Shown: positions 1-7,798, numbered from the stretch's first letter. The stretch: DNA of 15,228 bases from Oceanospirillaceae bacterium (GCA_003523085.1 DPHD01000083.1:10433-25660); one strand, 5' to 3'. Made by a program: numbers and translations. Notes: generated by a model from the letters alone, not told the origin.

Positions 1-1238
1 TTAATACCAAAGGTCCAGCGGTTAATAAGTTGCTCTGGTTTGGCCGTGGCTAGCAGTGGGTGGCTGGTGTCTAAGGTGATGAAGTCGGCACGCGCTCCCA
101 CATCTAAGCCTGTTTTAATGTTGCACGCGGCGTTGCCGCCACTGACGCTGGCTTGGTAGATAAAGTCACCTACACTCGGTTGCTCGCCACTATACACACG
201 GTTGCGTTGTTGATCACGCAAGCGTTGACCGTATTCTAACAAACGTAACTCTTCTGCCACCGAAACACACACGTGACTGTCGGAACCGATGCCTAAACGG
301 CCCCCTTGAGCCACTAAGTCGGTAATGGGGAAAATGCCATCGCCTAAGTTGGCTTCGGTGCTTGGGCACAAACCCACTACGGCTTGGCTTTTGGCAATGG
401 TCTGTACTTCTTGCTCATTCACATGGGTGGCGTGAATCAAACACCAGCGGGCATCAAAACCTACTTCGTTAGCCAACCATTCAACTGGGCGCTGGCCACT
501 CCATGCCACACAGTCATTCACTTCTTTCATTTGCTCGGCAATATGAATATGCACTGGCCAGTCTTGTGGCAAGCTGGTTAAGGCCGTCTGCATTTGCGAT
601 TTAGTAACGGCACGTAGCGAATGGAAACACAGGCCTTGATTATGAGTCAGGGCATTCATGTTTTGGCTCAATTGCTCTTGCAAACGTAAGTAGGCATCGA
701 GGTCATGAATAAAACGAGCCTGGCCTGGGTTGGGCGCTTGGCCACCAAAACCCGAATGACTATAGAGTACCGGCAATAAGGTTTGGCCTATACCCGCATC
801 GACTGCGGCCTGGCGCACTTGCAAAGCCATTTCTGCTGGGTTGTCGTAGGCTTGACCACTTTGTTGATGGTGTAGATAATGAAATTCAGCCACTTGGGTG
901 TAACCGGCCTTAAGCATCTCTATATAGAGATAGGTGGCAATTTTCCCCACTTGCTCGGGGTTAAGTTTAGCCACTAGGCCATACATAAGGTCGCGCCAGC
1001 TCCAAAAACTGTCTTTTGGGTCTAAACAAACTTCTGCCAGACCCGCCATCGCTCTTTGAAATGCATGTGAGTGAAGGTTAACCATGCCAGGCAACACTGG
1101 GCCTTTAAGTTCTATGCAGCCGTCGCTGGTTTGATTGCTTGTAATCTGAGCAATGACACCATCAATAACGTGGATGTTAACGTTCTCTTCCCAAACGGAA
1201 GCGATGAGTGCCTGTTTGGCAAAATAGGTTTGATTCAT
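1..1238 (-). CDS. hutF: Formimidoylglutamate deiminase HutF (C-terminus beyond the left edge)
   Basis: HutF hydrolyses N-formimino-L-glutamate to N-formyl-L-glutamate and ammonia in the five-step histidine pathway; it is a cytoplasmic zinc enzyme of the amidohydrolase superfamily. I read 412 codons on the reverse strand from ATG at 1238 with no stop before the window edge. The family is roughly 450 residues, so about 40 are missing. Visible metal ligands are H56 and H58 (in NLHSHAFQRAM), H232 (in HIHIAEQ) and D320 (in GIGSDSH). E235 and H269 are also present; these numbers coincide with those I recall for the Pseudomonas aeruginosa enzyme. The Shine-Dalgarno is weak. The gene is divergent from hutC, and its presumed promoter overlaps a HutC-type operator, so urocanate-relieved repression is likely. 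HutG, which would use its product, must lie elsewhere, perhaps just beyond the left edge. Confidence 0.95.
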   Translation of the reverse strand, partial: MNQTYFAKQALIASVWEENVNIHVIDGVIAQITSNQTSDGCIELKGPVLPGMVNLHSHAFQRAMAGLAEVCLDPKDSFWSWRDLMYGLVAKLNPEQVGKIATYLYIEMLKAGYTQVAEFHYLHHQQSGQAYDNPAEMALQVRQAAVDAGIGQTLLPVLYSHSGFGGQAPNPGQARFIHDLDAYLRLQEQLSQNMNALTHNQGLCFHSLRAVTKSQMQTALTSLPQDWPVHIHIAEQMKEVNDCVAWSGQRPVEWLANEVGFDARWCLIHATHVNEQEVQTIAKSQAVVGLCPSTEANLGDGIFPITDLVAQGGRLGIGSDSHVCVSVAEELRLLEYGQRLRDQQRNRVYSGEQPSVGDFIYQASVSGGNAACNIKTGLDVGARADFITLDTSHPLLATAKPEQLINRWTFGI

Positions 1239-1269
1239 AATGGTGCGCTCGCATAGCTTATATTTTCAA

Positions 1270-1283
1270 CTTGTATAGACAAT
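1270..1283. promoter_or_regulatory. HutC operator in the hutF/hutC divergent region
   Basis: CTTGTATAGACAAT has inverted arms TTGT/ACAA and differs by one base from the HutC core TGTA-N2-TACA (here TGTA-TA-GACA, 1272-1281). It overlaps the candidate hutF -10 box and ends 7 bases before the hutC -35 box, so one bound dimer could control both directions. The identity rests on similarity to the pseudomonad HutC consensus and to the second site upstream of hutU. Confidence 0.7.
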
Positions 1284-1308
1284 ACGCGAATTGGCATAGT
1301 CAAGTCAA
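1279..1308 (-). promoter_or_regulatory. Candidate hutF promoter
   Basis: On the reverse strand, TTGACT (1308-1303) and TATTGT (1284-1279) are separated by 18 bases, giving a transcript start near 1273 and a leader of about 35 bases. The -10 box lies inside the HutC operator. A second TTGACT at 1303-1298 offers an alternative -35 register. Confidence 0.45.
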
Positions 1309-1319
1309 GTCGGTATACT
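1291..1319 (+). promoter_or_regulatory. Candidate sigma70 promoter of hutC
   Basis: TTGGCA (1291-1296) and TATACT (1314-1319) are separated by exactly 17 bases, close to the sigma70 consensus. Transcription would start near 1326, leaving about 40 bases before the GTG start at 1367. The promoter lies beside the HutC operator, so autoregulation is likely. Its position excludes a hutC start upstream at 1271, although the reading frame is open there. Confidence 0.6.
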
Positions 1320-1366
1320 CAATACACGCCCTATCAGCAATTACGGCCAAACCATTAGGAATCCAT

Positions 1367-2137
1367 GTGAACTCTTCTTTAGCTGTGACCACCCAAAGCT
1401 TGTTAAATGCCCTGCTTGGTGCTTTACCTAACACCAACGCACCCATCTATGCTCGTCTAAAGAGCGCCATTACCGACAACATTAATAACGGCATTTGGGT
1501 AGCAGAACAGCGTCTGCCGTCTGAGGCCGAAATGGTGCAAGCATTAGGCGTTAGCCGCATGACAGTGAACCGTGCCCTGCGCGAACTCACAGCCACTGGG
1601 GTATTACATCGCCAGCAAGGTGTAGGCACCTTTGTTGCTTCTAAAAAGGCCCATTCGGCCCTATTTGAAGTGCATGACATAGCTCAAGAAATTGCTGACC
1701 GCGGACATACTCATAAAGTTGAAATTGTTATATTACAAGAAGTTAAGGCCAGTACCGACCAAGCGCTACGGCTTGGCATACGCACCGGTGAGACCATTTT
1801 CAAGTCGGAACTTATTCATTTCGAAAACAACCAACCCATTCAGTTAGAAGAACGCATTGTGAATGCCAGCCTGGCACCAGATTACAGTAAACAAGATTTC
1901 ACCCAACTCACGCCGTACGCCTACTTAAATCGTGTAGCCCCCATTACTGAAGGCGAACATTTAGTTGAAGCCGTTACGACCAACACATACGAAGCCAACA
2001 AGCTCGCCATTGATAAACACCAAGCCTGCCTACAAATTAGACGCCGCACTTGGTCTAACCAACAAATTGTGACCAGCGCACGGCTACTATCTCCTGGACA
2101 CCTATTCCATCTATTTGGTCATTTTGGCAGGCCTTAG
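1367..2137 (+). CDS. hutC: Histidine utilisation repressor HutC (GntR family)
   Basis: HutC represses hut genes and is released by urocanate. From GTG at 1367 the protein is 256 residues, the usual family length. Residues about 27-93 form the GntR winged helix-turn-helix (PSEAEMVQALGVSRMTVNRA, then GVGTFVA). Residues about 100-250 are the UTRA ligand domain with the family's HFEN, QDFTQLTP and APITEGEH segments and a closing TSARLLSPG. The start is chosen because AGGA at 1357-1360 sits 6 bases before GTG. The longer open frame from TTG 1271 would place the operator and promoter inside the gene and adds 32 residues without family resemblance. The C-terminus looks complete. About 100 bases, including an operator, separate it from hutU, which therefore probably has its own promoter. 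Confidence 0.93.
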   Translation: MNSSLAVTTQSLLNALLGALPNTNAPIYARLKSAITDNINNGIWVAEQRLPSEAEMVQALGVSRMTVNRALRELTATGVLHRQQGVGTFVASKKAHSALFEVHDIAQEIADRGHTHKVEIVILQEVKASTDQALRLGIRTGETIFKSELIHFENNQPIQLEERIVNASLAPDYSKQDFTQLTPYAYLNRVAPITEGEHLVEAVTTNTYEANKLAIDKHQACLQIRRRTWSNQQIVTSARLLSPGHLFHLFGHFGRP

Positions 2138-2162
2138 GCACATTTTTTGAGCCAGAACAGGC

Positions 2163-2191
2163 TTGCTTCCACTCCAAAATAGGCGTATCTT
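2163..2191 (+). promoter_or_regulatory. Candidate hutU operon promoter
   Basis: TTGCTT (2163-2168) and TATCTT (2186-2191) are 17 bases apart, giving a start near 2198, within the HutC operator. Both hexamers are imperfect, so the exact promoter is uncertain, though a promoter in this gap is expected from the operator. Confidence 0.35.
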
Positions 2192-2196
2192 ACTTG

Positions 2197-2210
2197 CTTG
2201 TATATACATG
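2197..2210. promoter_or_regulatory. HutC operator upstream of hutU
   Basis: CTTGTATATACATG contains the perfect 10-base palindrome TGTATATACA (2199-2208), which matches the HutC core TGTA-N2-TACA without mismatch. It lies 28 bases before the hutU start codon, well placed to block initiation at the operon promoter. It is the better of the two hut operators in the window. Confidence 0.75.
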
Positions 2211-2237
2211 TAAGCTAGATATTTCTTGGAGACAGCC

Positions 2238-3926
2238 ATGTTAAGCCCTGCAGAACTCACCGCTCGCCGCACCCGTGTTGGCACTATTACCGCCCCTAGG
2301 GGAACGACAATCAGCACCAAAAGCTGGATGACCGAAGCGCCGTTACGTATGCTCATGAACAACCTCGACCCTGAAGTTGCAGAAAACCCCAATGAGCTTG
2401 TGGTTTATGGTGGCATTGGCCGAGCCGCACGCGATTGGGAAAGTTATGATCAAATAGTGGCATCCTTAACAGACCTTGAAGAAGACGAAACCTTGTTAGT
2501 ACAGTCGGGCAAACCCGTGGGCGTATTCAAAACCCACAGCCATGCACCGCGTGTGCTCATAGCCAACTCTAACCTTGTGCCCCACTGGGCTACGTGGGAT
2601 CACTTTAACGAGCTAGATGCAAAAGGCTTGGCCATGTACGGCCAAATGACTGCCGGTAGCTGGATCTATATTGGTAGCCAAGGCATAGTGCAGGGCACCT
2701 ACGAAACCTTTGTTGAAGCCGGTCGCCAACATTTTGGTGGTAGCCTCAAAGGGCGCTGGATTTTAACCGCAGGTTTAGGCGGCATGGGTGGCGCTCAACC
2801 TTTGGCAGCGAGCCTAGCAGGTGCCTGTTCACTCAACATTGAATGCCAACAAAGCCGTATCGACTTCCGTTTACAAACCCGTTACTTAGACGAACAAGCA
2901 GACAACATCGACGACGCCCTTGCGCGCATTGCACACTACACCAAAACCGGCGAAGCTAAATCCATTGGTTTATTTGGCAACGCCGCAGACATATTGCCAG
3001 AACTGGTTAAACGCGGCGTAAAACCGGACCTAGTCACAGACCAAACCTCGGCTCACGATCCACTTAATGGCTACCTACCCCAAGGTATGGATTGGGACAC
3101 CTACCGCGAGCAGGCTGCGTCTAACCCGGCAGCTACAACGGCTGCGGCCAAAGCCTCCATGGCAGTTCACGTGCGCGCCATGCTGGCGTTCCACCAGCAA
3201 GGTATTGCCACCGTAGACTACGGCAACAACATACGCCAAGTCGCACTGGAAGAAGGCGTCACTAATGCCTTTGATTTTCCAGGTTTTGTGCCTGCCTACA
3301 TTCGTCCACTGTTTTGTCGTGGCGTGGGGCCGTTCCGTTGGGTGGCTTTGTCTGGCGACAAAGAAGATATTTACCGTACCGATGCCAAGGTAAAAGAACT
3401 AATCCCAGACGACGCCCATTTGCACAATTGGCTCGACATGGCTCGCGCGCGCATTCAGTTTCAAGGGCTGCCGGCACGTATTTGCTGGGTGGGCCTCGGC
3501 CAGCGCGCCAAGTTAGGCTTAGCCTTTAACGAAATGGTGCGTAGTGGCGAACTCAAAGCGCCTATCGTTATTGGCCGCGACCATCTGGACTCTGGCTCTG
3601 TGGCTAGCCCCAACCGTGAAACTGAAGGCATGCGCGATGGTTCCGATGCTGTATCCGACTGGCCATTACTTAACGCCATGCTCAATACCGCCTCTGGCGC
3701 TACTTGGGTATCGTTACACCACGGCGGCGGTGTGGGCATGGGTTTCTCGCAACATTCGGGTATGGTGATTGTTTGTGACGGCAGCGATGAAGCCGCCGAA
3801 CGTATTGCCCGCGTATTACATAACGATCCGGCCACCGGCGTCATGCGCCATGCAGACGCCGGCTACGACATTGCCATTAATTGCGCCAAAGAGCAGGGTT
3901 TGAACCTGCCTATGATCAACAACTAG
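2238..3926 (+). CDS. hutU: Urocanate hydratase HutU
   Basis: Urocanase adds water to urocanate to give 4-imidazolone-5-propionate, using tightly bound NAD+ as an electrophile; it is cytoplasmic. The 562-residue protein has the full family length. Recognisable segments are TEAPLRMLMNNLDP and QSGKPVGVFKTH, the glycine-rich NAD loop GLGGMGG at 179-185, LVTDQTSAHDPLNGYLP, and RPLFCRGVGPFRW around C360. C416 in LPARICWVGLGQRAK corresponds to the active-site cysteine 410 of Pseudomonas putida. The start is ATG 2238 because GGAG at 2228-2231 precedes it by 6 bases; a TTG at 2226 in the same frame overlaps that ribosome site. First gene of the hutUHID operon, 29 bases before hutH. Confidence 0.97.
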   Translation: MLSPAELTARRTRVGTITAPRGTTISTKSWMTEAPLRMLMNNLDPEVAENPNELVVYGGIGRAARDWESYDQIVASLTDLEEDETLLVQSGKPVGVFKTHSHAPRVLIANSNLVPHWATWDHFNELDAKGLAMYGQMTAGSWIYIGSQGIVQGTYETFVEAGRQHFGGSLKGRWILTAGLGGMGGAQPLAASLAGACSLNIECQQSRIDFRLQTRYLDEQADNIDDALARIAHYTKTGEAKSIGLFGNAADILPELVKRGVKPDLVTDQTSAHDPLNGYLPQGMDWDTYREQAASNPAATTAAAKASMAVHVRAMLAFHQQGIATVDYGNNIRQVALEEGVTNAFDFPGFVPAYIRPLFCRGVGPFRWVALSGDKEDIYRTDAKVKELIPDDAHLHNWLDMARARIQFQGLPARICWVGLGQRAKLGLAFNEMVRSGELKAPIVIGRDHLDSGSVASPNRETEGMRDGSDAVSDWPLLNAMLNTASGATWVSLHHGGGVGMGFSQHSGMVIVCDGSDEAAERIARVLHNDPATGVMRHADAGYDIAINCAKEQGLNLPMINN

Positions 3927-3955
3927 ACTAATAAATAGATCAATCGAGACACCCT

Positions 3956-5491
3956 ATGTATACATTTGAAATCCAACCCGGCCAGATTACCTTAAACCAA
4001 TTGCGCCAGGTGGCACGTAACAAGGTTCATGTAAGCCTTGCCGCTAGCGCCGCGCCCGCCATTAACAAAAGCCAAGCCTTGGTCAACCAAATGATCGCCG
4101 AAGACCGTACCGTATACGGCATAAACACCGGTTTTGGTTTGTTGGCCAATACCCGCATAGAAGTTGAAGACTTAGAAGAGCTGCAACGCTCTATTGTGTT
4201 ATCACATGCCGCAGGCATTGGTAAATTTATGGAAGATGCCACCGTGCGGTTGATGATGGTACTTAAAGTAAACAGCTTATCCCGTGGCTTTTCTGGCATT
4301 CGATTAAGTGTTATCGAAGCATTGATGACTTTGATTAACTCGGAGGTTTTTCCTTGTATCCCAGAAAAAGGCTCCGTTGGCGCATCGGGTGATTTAGCGC
4401 CACTAGCACACATGAGCGCGGTTTTATTAGGTGAAGGACAAGCCCGCTATCGAGGCGAAATCATCTCTGGTCAAGCCGCCCTTAAAATAGCAGGTTTAGA
4501 TCCCATTACTTTGGCACCCAAAGAAGGCCTTGCACTATTAAATGGCACACAAGCCTCTACAGCATTTGCCCTACAAGGGCTGTTTCATGCGGAAGACCTG
4601 TGGGCATCAGCAACGGTTTGCGGCGCATTGTCTGTGGAAGCTGCACTGGGCAGCCGCAGCCCGTTTGATGCTCGCATCCATGAAGTACGCGGTCATCCAG
4701 GTCAAATAGACGCCGCTGCTGCTTATCGTCACTTATTGACCGATACCAGTGAAATAGGCGCCTCCCATGATGGCTGCCACAAGGTACAAGACCCTTATTC
4801 ATTACGTTGTCAGCCTCAGGTTATGGGTGCCTGTTTAGACCAAATTCGCCATGCATCAAAGGTGCTCGCCATCGAGTCTAATGCGGTGTCAGATAATCCG
4901 CTGGTATTTGCCGACCAAGGCGATATTATTTCTGGCGGTAATTTCCATGCCGAACCTGTCGCTATGGTGGCAGATAACCTTGCTATCGCCATTGCTGAGA
5001 TAGGCAGCCTTTCTGAGCGTCGCATGGCCCTGCTCATTGACTCTGCATTAAGCCAGTTGCCACCCTTTTTGGTGAACAATGGGGGCGTCAATTCTGGCTT
5101 TATGATTGCACAGGTAACCGCAGCGGCTTTAGCCAGCGAAAACAAAACCTTTGCCCACCCAGCTAGCGTAGACAGTTTGCCCACCTCAGCCAATCAAGAA
5201 GATCATGTATCCATGGCTACCTTTGCGGCACGACGTTTGCGTGACATGAGCGAAAACACGCGGGGCATTTTAGCGGTAGAATTATTGTCTGCGGTTCAGG
5301 GATTAGATTTCCGCACAGGCCTGCTTTCTAGCCCTTTACTAGAGCAGGCCCGATCGGGTTTACGAGCTCAAGTGGCGTTTTACGACAAAGATCGTTATTT
5401 TGCCACGGACATCGCCAGTGCCAACGACTTGTTGGCCACAGCTTGTCATAATGACATGATGCCCGCCCAAACCTTACCCAGCTTAGGCTAG
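3956..5491 (+). CDS. hutH: Histidine ammonia-lyase HutH
   Basis: HutH removes ammonia from L-histidine to form trans-urocanate, which is both the pathway's first product and the inducer sensed by HutC. The 511 residues match the family length. The self-forming MIO cofactor triad is A143-S144-G145 in GSVGASGDLAPLAH. Y54 lies in the YGINTGFG motif and corresponds to the catalytic tyrosine 53 of P. putida. Further conserved segments are ALLNGTQAS, YSLRCQPQVMG, SDNPLVF with GGNFHAEP, and SANQEDHVSM. It acts as a cytoplasmic homotetramer (family knowledge). The start ATG 3956 has only a weak GAG 7 bases upstream, but no other nearby start keeps the family N-terminus. It follows hutU by 29 bases, and hutI follows after 30. 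Confidence 0.97.
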   Translation: MYTFEIQPGQITLNQLRQVARNKVHVSLAASAAPAINKSQALVNQMIAEDRTVYGINTGFGLLANTRIEVEDLEELQRSIVLSHAAGIGKFMEDATVRLMMVLKVNSLSRGFSGIRLSVIEALMTLINSEVFPCIPEKGSVGASGDLAPLAHMSAVLLGEGQARYRGEIISGQAALKIAGLDPITLAPKEGLALLNGTQASTAFALQGLFHAEDLWASATVCGALSVEAALGSRSPFDARIHEVRGHPGQIDAAAAYRHLLTDTSEIGASHDGCHKVQDPYSLRCQPQVMGACLDQIRHASKVLAIESNAVSDNPLVFADQGDIISGGNFHAEPVAMVADNLAIAIAEIGSLSERRMALLIDSALSQLPPFLVNNGGVNSGFMIAQVTAAALASENKTFAHPASVDSLPTSANQEDHVSMATFAARRLRDMSENTRGILAVELLSAVQGLDFRTGLLSSPLLEQARSGLRAQVAFYDKDRYFATDIASANDLLATACHNDMMPAQTLPSLG

Positions 5492-5521
5492 TGCAGCACA
5501 CGCTTTAAATCAGGAGTTAAT

Positions 5522-6751
5522 ATGGCACGGGCATCATTTGAACAGGTTTATCATGGCTTCCACGCGGCCACTATGGCTGCTACTGACGAGACAGGTAGCC
5601 ATGGCTATGGCATTATCGAAGACGCCGCTATGGCTGTGGCCAAAGGCAAAATTGCTTGGATAGGTAAAGCTATTGATCTGCCAGACCATGATGTACCCAC
5701 AACCCACTTAGGTGGTGGCTGGGTGACGCCAGGCCTGATTGATTGCCACACTCACCTGGTATTTGGCGGTGACCGTGCCGCCGAATATGAAATGCGTTTG
5801 CAAGGTGCTAGTTACGAAGCCATAGCCAAAGCAGGCGGCGGCATTGTGTCTACCGTTACCGACACTCGCAAGGCCAGCGAAAGCGAACTATTAACCAGTG
5901 CCAAAAAACGCCTACGGGCCTTAATGGCCGATGGTGTCACCTGTGTCGAAGTAAAATCGGGGTATGGTTTAGACCTAGCCACAGAAGAAAAAATGTTACG
6001 TGTGGCCCGCCAATTGGGCCAACAACTGCCAGTTACGGTGCGCACAAGCTGCTTAGCCGCCCACGCGTTGCCGCCCGAATACCAAGGCCGTTCAGACGCC
6101 TATATTGACCTGGTGTGTGATGAAATTATTCCCGCCATTGCGGCAGCCGGTTTAGCCGATGCGGTGGACGGATTTTGTGAAGGCATTGCTTTTTCGGTAG
6201 CGCAAATTGAGCGGGTATTTAAAACGGCCCACACCTACAAGCTACCGATAAAGTTACATGCGGAACAGCTTTCCGACTTAGGTGGGTCTGGCCTTGCCGC
6301 CAAATACCACGCCTTGTCGAGCGATCATTTAGAGTACTTAAACGACCAAGACGCCCAAGCGATGGCCGACGCAGGCACCGTGGCGGTAATTTTGCCCGGC
6401 GCATTCTTCTGCCTCAAAGAAACTAAGCTGCCGCCCATAAAGAAGTTACGTGAGTTAGGTGTACCAATGGCCGTGGCTAGCGACGCCAACCCCGGTTCCG
6501 CACCCGTGCTGTCATTACGCTTAATGATGAGCATGGCCTGTACCTTATTTGGTTTAACACCATTAGAAGCCCTGCAAGGGGTGACTTGCCACGGTGCACA
6601 AGCCTTGGGTTTAGGCCAAAGCCATGGCCAATTAAAGCCAGGTTATGCCGCCGACTTTGTCTGTTGGGACATCGAGAAACCCGCTGAACTGAGTTATTGG
6701 TTAGGCGGCCAACTCATAAAACACCGCGCCGTGGCGGGACAACTGACATGA
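5522..6751 (+). CDS. hutI: Imidazolonepropionase HutI
   Basis: HutI opens the ring of 4-imidazolone-5-propionate to give N-formimino-L-glutamate, the substrate of HutF. It is a 409-residue cytoplasmic amidohydrolase with a single metal site. Ligands visible in order are H76 and H78 (DCHTHLVFGGDR), H246 (LHAEQLSDLGG) and D321 (ASDANPGSAP), with H269 in SSDHLEYL. GASYEAIAKAGGGIVSTV and EVKSGYGL are family segments. AGGAG at 5512-5516 lies 5 bases before ATG 5522, a strong ribosome site. The stop codon overlaps the hutD start (ATGA), so the two are translationally coupled. Confidence 0.97.
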   Translation: MARASFEQVYHGFHAATMAATDETGSHGYGIIEDAAMAVAKGKIAWIGKAIDLPDHDVPTTHLGGGWVTPGLIDCHTHLVFGGDRAAEYEMRLQGASYEAIAKAGGGIVSTVTDTRKASESELLTSAKKRLRALMADGVTCVEVKSGYGLDLATEEKMLRVARQLGQQLPVTVRTSCLAAHALPPEYQGRSDAYIDLVCDEIIPAIAAAGLADAVDGFCEGIAFSVAQIERVFKTAHTYKLPIKLHAEQLSDLGGSGLAAKYHALSSDHLEYLNDQDAQAMADAGTVAVILPGAFFCLKETKLPPIKKLRELGVPMAVASDANPGSAPVLSLRLMMSMACTLFGLTPLEALQGVTCHGAQALGLGQSHGQLKPGYAADFVCWDIEKPAELSYWLGGQLIKHRAVAGQLT

Positions 6752-7320
6752 CGCCCCACATTTATACACCCAATGACTATATCACCATGCCATGGCGTAA
6801 TGGTTTAGGTTCCACCATTGAGTTGCTCAAACATCAGCCCCATGAGGCGTTTATGTGGCGCTTGAGCATGGCCGACGTAAGCCAAGATGGTGCCTTCTCA
6901 GACTTTTCTGGTTACGATCGGTGTTTGATTTTAGAGCGTGGTGATGGCCTCACCTTAAGCGACCATCAGGGCCAACATTGGCATCTGCAACAGCCATTAG
7001 ATGCAGCCTATTTTAAGGGCGAAGATTTGATTAATGCGCGCCTAGATAACGGCCCCATACGCGACTTTAACATTATGACTAGGCGTGCCGACTGCACCGC
7101 CAAAGTAGTCACAAGCCAACAACAAAACCAACAAAAAATCGCCTTGCAGGGGGACTTGTTTTTGCTCTTTAATGTACAAGGCAAGGCTGCTTTTAAACTC
7201 GACAATCACCCAGAGCAAGAGCTAGCTGAACAGCATTTAATGCAGCTATCCCCCCACTCAAATAGCAGTTGTTACTGCTCTGGCAAGGCCTGGGTAGGCA
7301 TACTCATCACCTACCTCTAG
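6748..7320 (+). CDS. hutD: HutD/Ves family cupin protein
   Basis: HutD is a small bicupin-fold protein found with hut genes. In Pseudomonas fluorescens it is reported to limit excessive hut operon activity, possibly by binding an intermediate; its exact biochemistry is not settled. The 190-residue reading from ATG 6748 shows the family signature WRNGLGSTIEL near residue 16, then FMWRLSMADVSQDGAFSDF and DRCLILERGDGLTLS. The ATG overlaps the hutI TGA (ATGA). An upstream extension of the frame to 6697 lies wholly inside hutI and is not used. The last 60 residues (glutamine-rich stretch, then PHSNSSCYCSG) are less conserved. It is the last gene of the hut operon. Confidence 0.92.
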   Translation: MTPHIYTPNDYITMPWRNGLGSTIELLKHQPHEAFMWRLSMADVSQDGAFSDFSGYDRCLILERGDGLTLSDHQGQHWHLQQPLDAAYFKGEDLINARLDNGPIRDFNIMTRRADCTAKVVTSQQQNQQKIALQGDLFLLFNVQGKAAFKLDNHPEQELAEQHLMQLSPHSNSSCYCSGKAWVGILITYL

Positions 7321-7352
7321 CCGGCACTATTCACTAGCCACCATAAACGCTG

Positions 7353-7380
7353 AAGCCAAACCACTTGTGGCTTATTTTGT
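7353..7380 (+). terminator. Possible Rho-independent terminator of the hut operon
   Basis: AAGCCA (7353-7358) pairs with TGGCTT (7368-7373) around a 9-base loop and is followed by ATTTTGT. It lies 32 bases after the hutD stop. The stem is short and the T-run is interrupted, so strength is doubtful. Confidence 0.4.
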
Positions 7381-7386
7381 CATAGA

Positions 7387-7406
7387 TGCCATTCACAAGA
7401 ATGGCA
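7387..7406. repeat. 8-bp perfect hairpin
   Basis: TGCCATTC (7387-7394) is the exact complement of GAATGGCA (7399-7406), with loop ACAA. It sits 6 bases after the candidate hut terminator and has no following T-run in either direction. It may help end transcription or protect a 3' end; the role is not known. Confidence 0.5.
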
Positions 7407-7420
7407 CGTATGGCCTGAGT

Positions 7421-7460
7421 TAATCCCCCCGAAATATCCAGGTTATTAATGGGGGGATTA
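7421..7460. repeat. 10-bp perfect inverted repeat TAATCCCCCC / GGGGGGATTA
   Basis: The left arm at 7421-7430 and right arm at 7451-7460 are exact complements separated by 20 bases. The six-G core would make a very stable stem in RNA from either strand. No T-run follows, so it is not a classic terminator. Its place between convergent operons suggests a two-way transcription barrier, or a protein-binding dyad. Confidence 0.6.
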
Positions 7461-7617
7461 CCGTATAGCCTGGGTACCTTGGCACGAGCGTGTTATACAT
7501 TAGCTTGTTTTGACCTCAGGCTTTATCGTCTCCGATCAAAACCAGAGGCCTCTATATTTCAAGTGGCTACAATCAGATGTGGCATTAATTTTGCCAAATA
7601 AATTGACCAGACCTATT

Positions 7618-7794
7618 CTAAGGCGGTTTTTTTTGCGTCTTGTTTTTGTGGTTATCTAGGGTAGTTTTCTTGGCGCCACTCGCACTTTCTAAATTTTGCT
7701 CCTCGGAAGAAATTTGAAGATTTCGTTTTCTCATCTGCTCAGCATGCTGCAAATGTGAGATTCTTATCATTGAATATAGGGCAGATCTTATCAT
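7618..7794 (-). CDS. Small hydrophilic ORF of unknown function (58 codons, doubtful)
   Basis: On the reverse strand, 60 bases beyond the creatinase stop, an ATG at 7794 opens 58 codons ending in TAG at 7618. The product begins MIRSALYSMIRISHLQHAEQ and becomes very basic and lysine-rich, ending KTQKKPP. A GGGG-containing purine stretch lies about 6 bases before the ATG. The N-terminus contains an in-frame 8-codon near-duplication (SMIR..., SMIR...) created by the 13-base direct repeat. I recognise no family. It could be a real small protein at the end of the creatinine operon, or a chance open frame helped by a run of A. Confidence 0.25.
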   Translation of the reverse strand: MIRSALYSMIRISHLQHAEQMRKRNLQISSEEQNLESASGAKKTTLDNHKNKTQKKPP

Positions 7795-7798
7795 TGAA
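7762..7798. repeat. 13-base direct repeat, 24-base period
   Basis: TCTTATCATTGAA occurs at 7762-7774 and again at 7786-7798. On the reverse strand it reads TTCAATGATAAGA. The 24-base period equals eight codons, so the small ORF here carries the repeat in frame. The two copies would also face the same side of the helix within about two turns, as tandem protein sites can. Confidence 0.7.

Noticed and set aside
1271..1366. N-terminal extension of hutC starting at TTG 1271
   Set aside because: It covers the HutC operator and a near-consensus promoter, has no family resemblance, and GTG 1367 has a well-spaced AGGA.
7481..7496. Sigma54-like TGGCACG followed by TGTTA
   Set aside because: The -12 element does not match TTGC, and no gene follows in that direction.
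7626..7633. Run of eight T as a forward-strand terminator tail
   Set aside because: No stable stem directly precedes it. On the reverse strand the same run falls near the end of the small ORF as an A-run.
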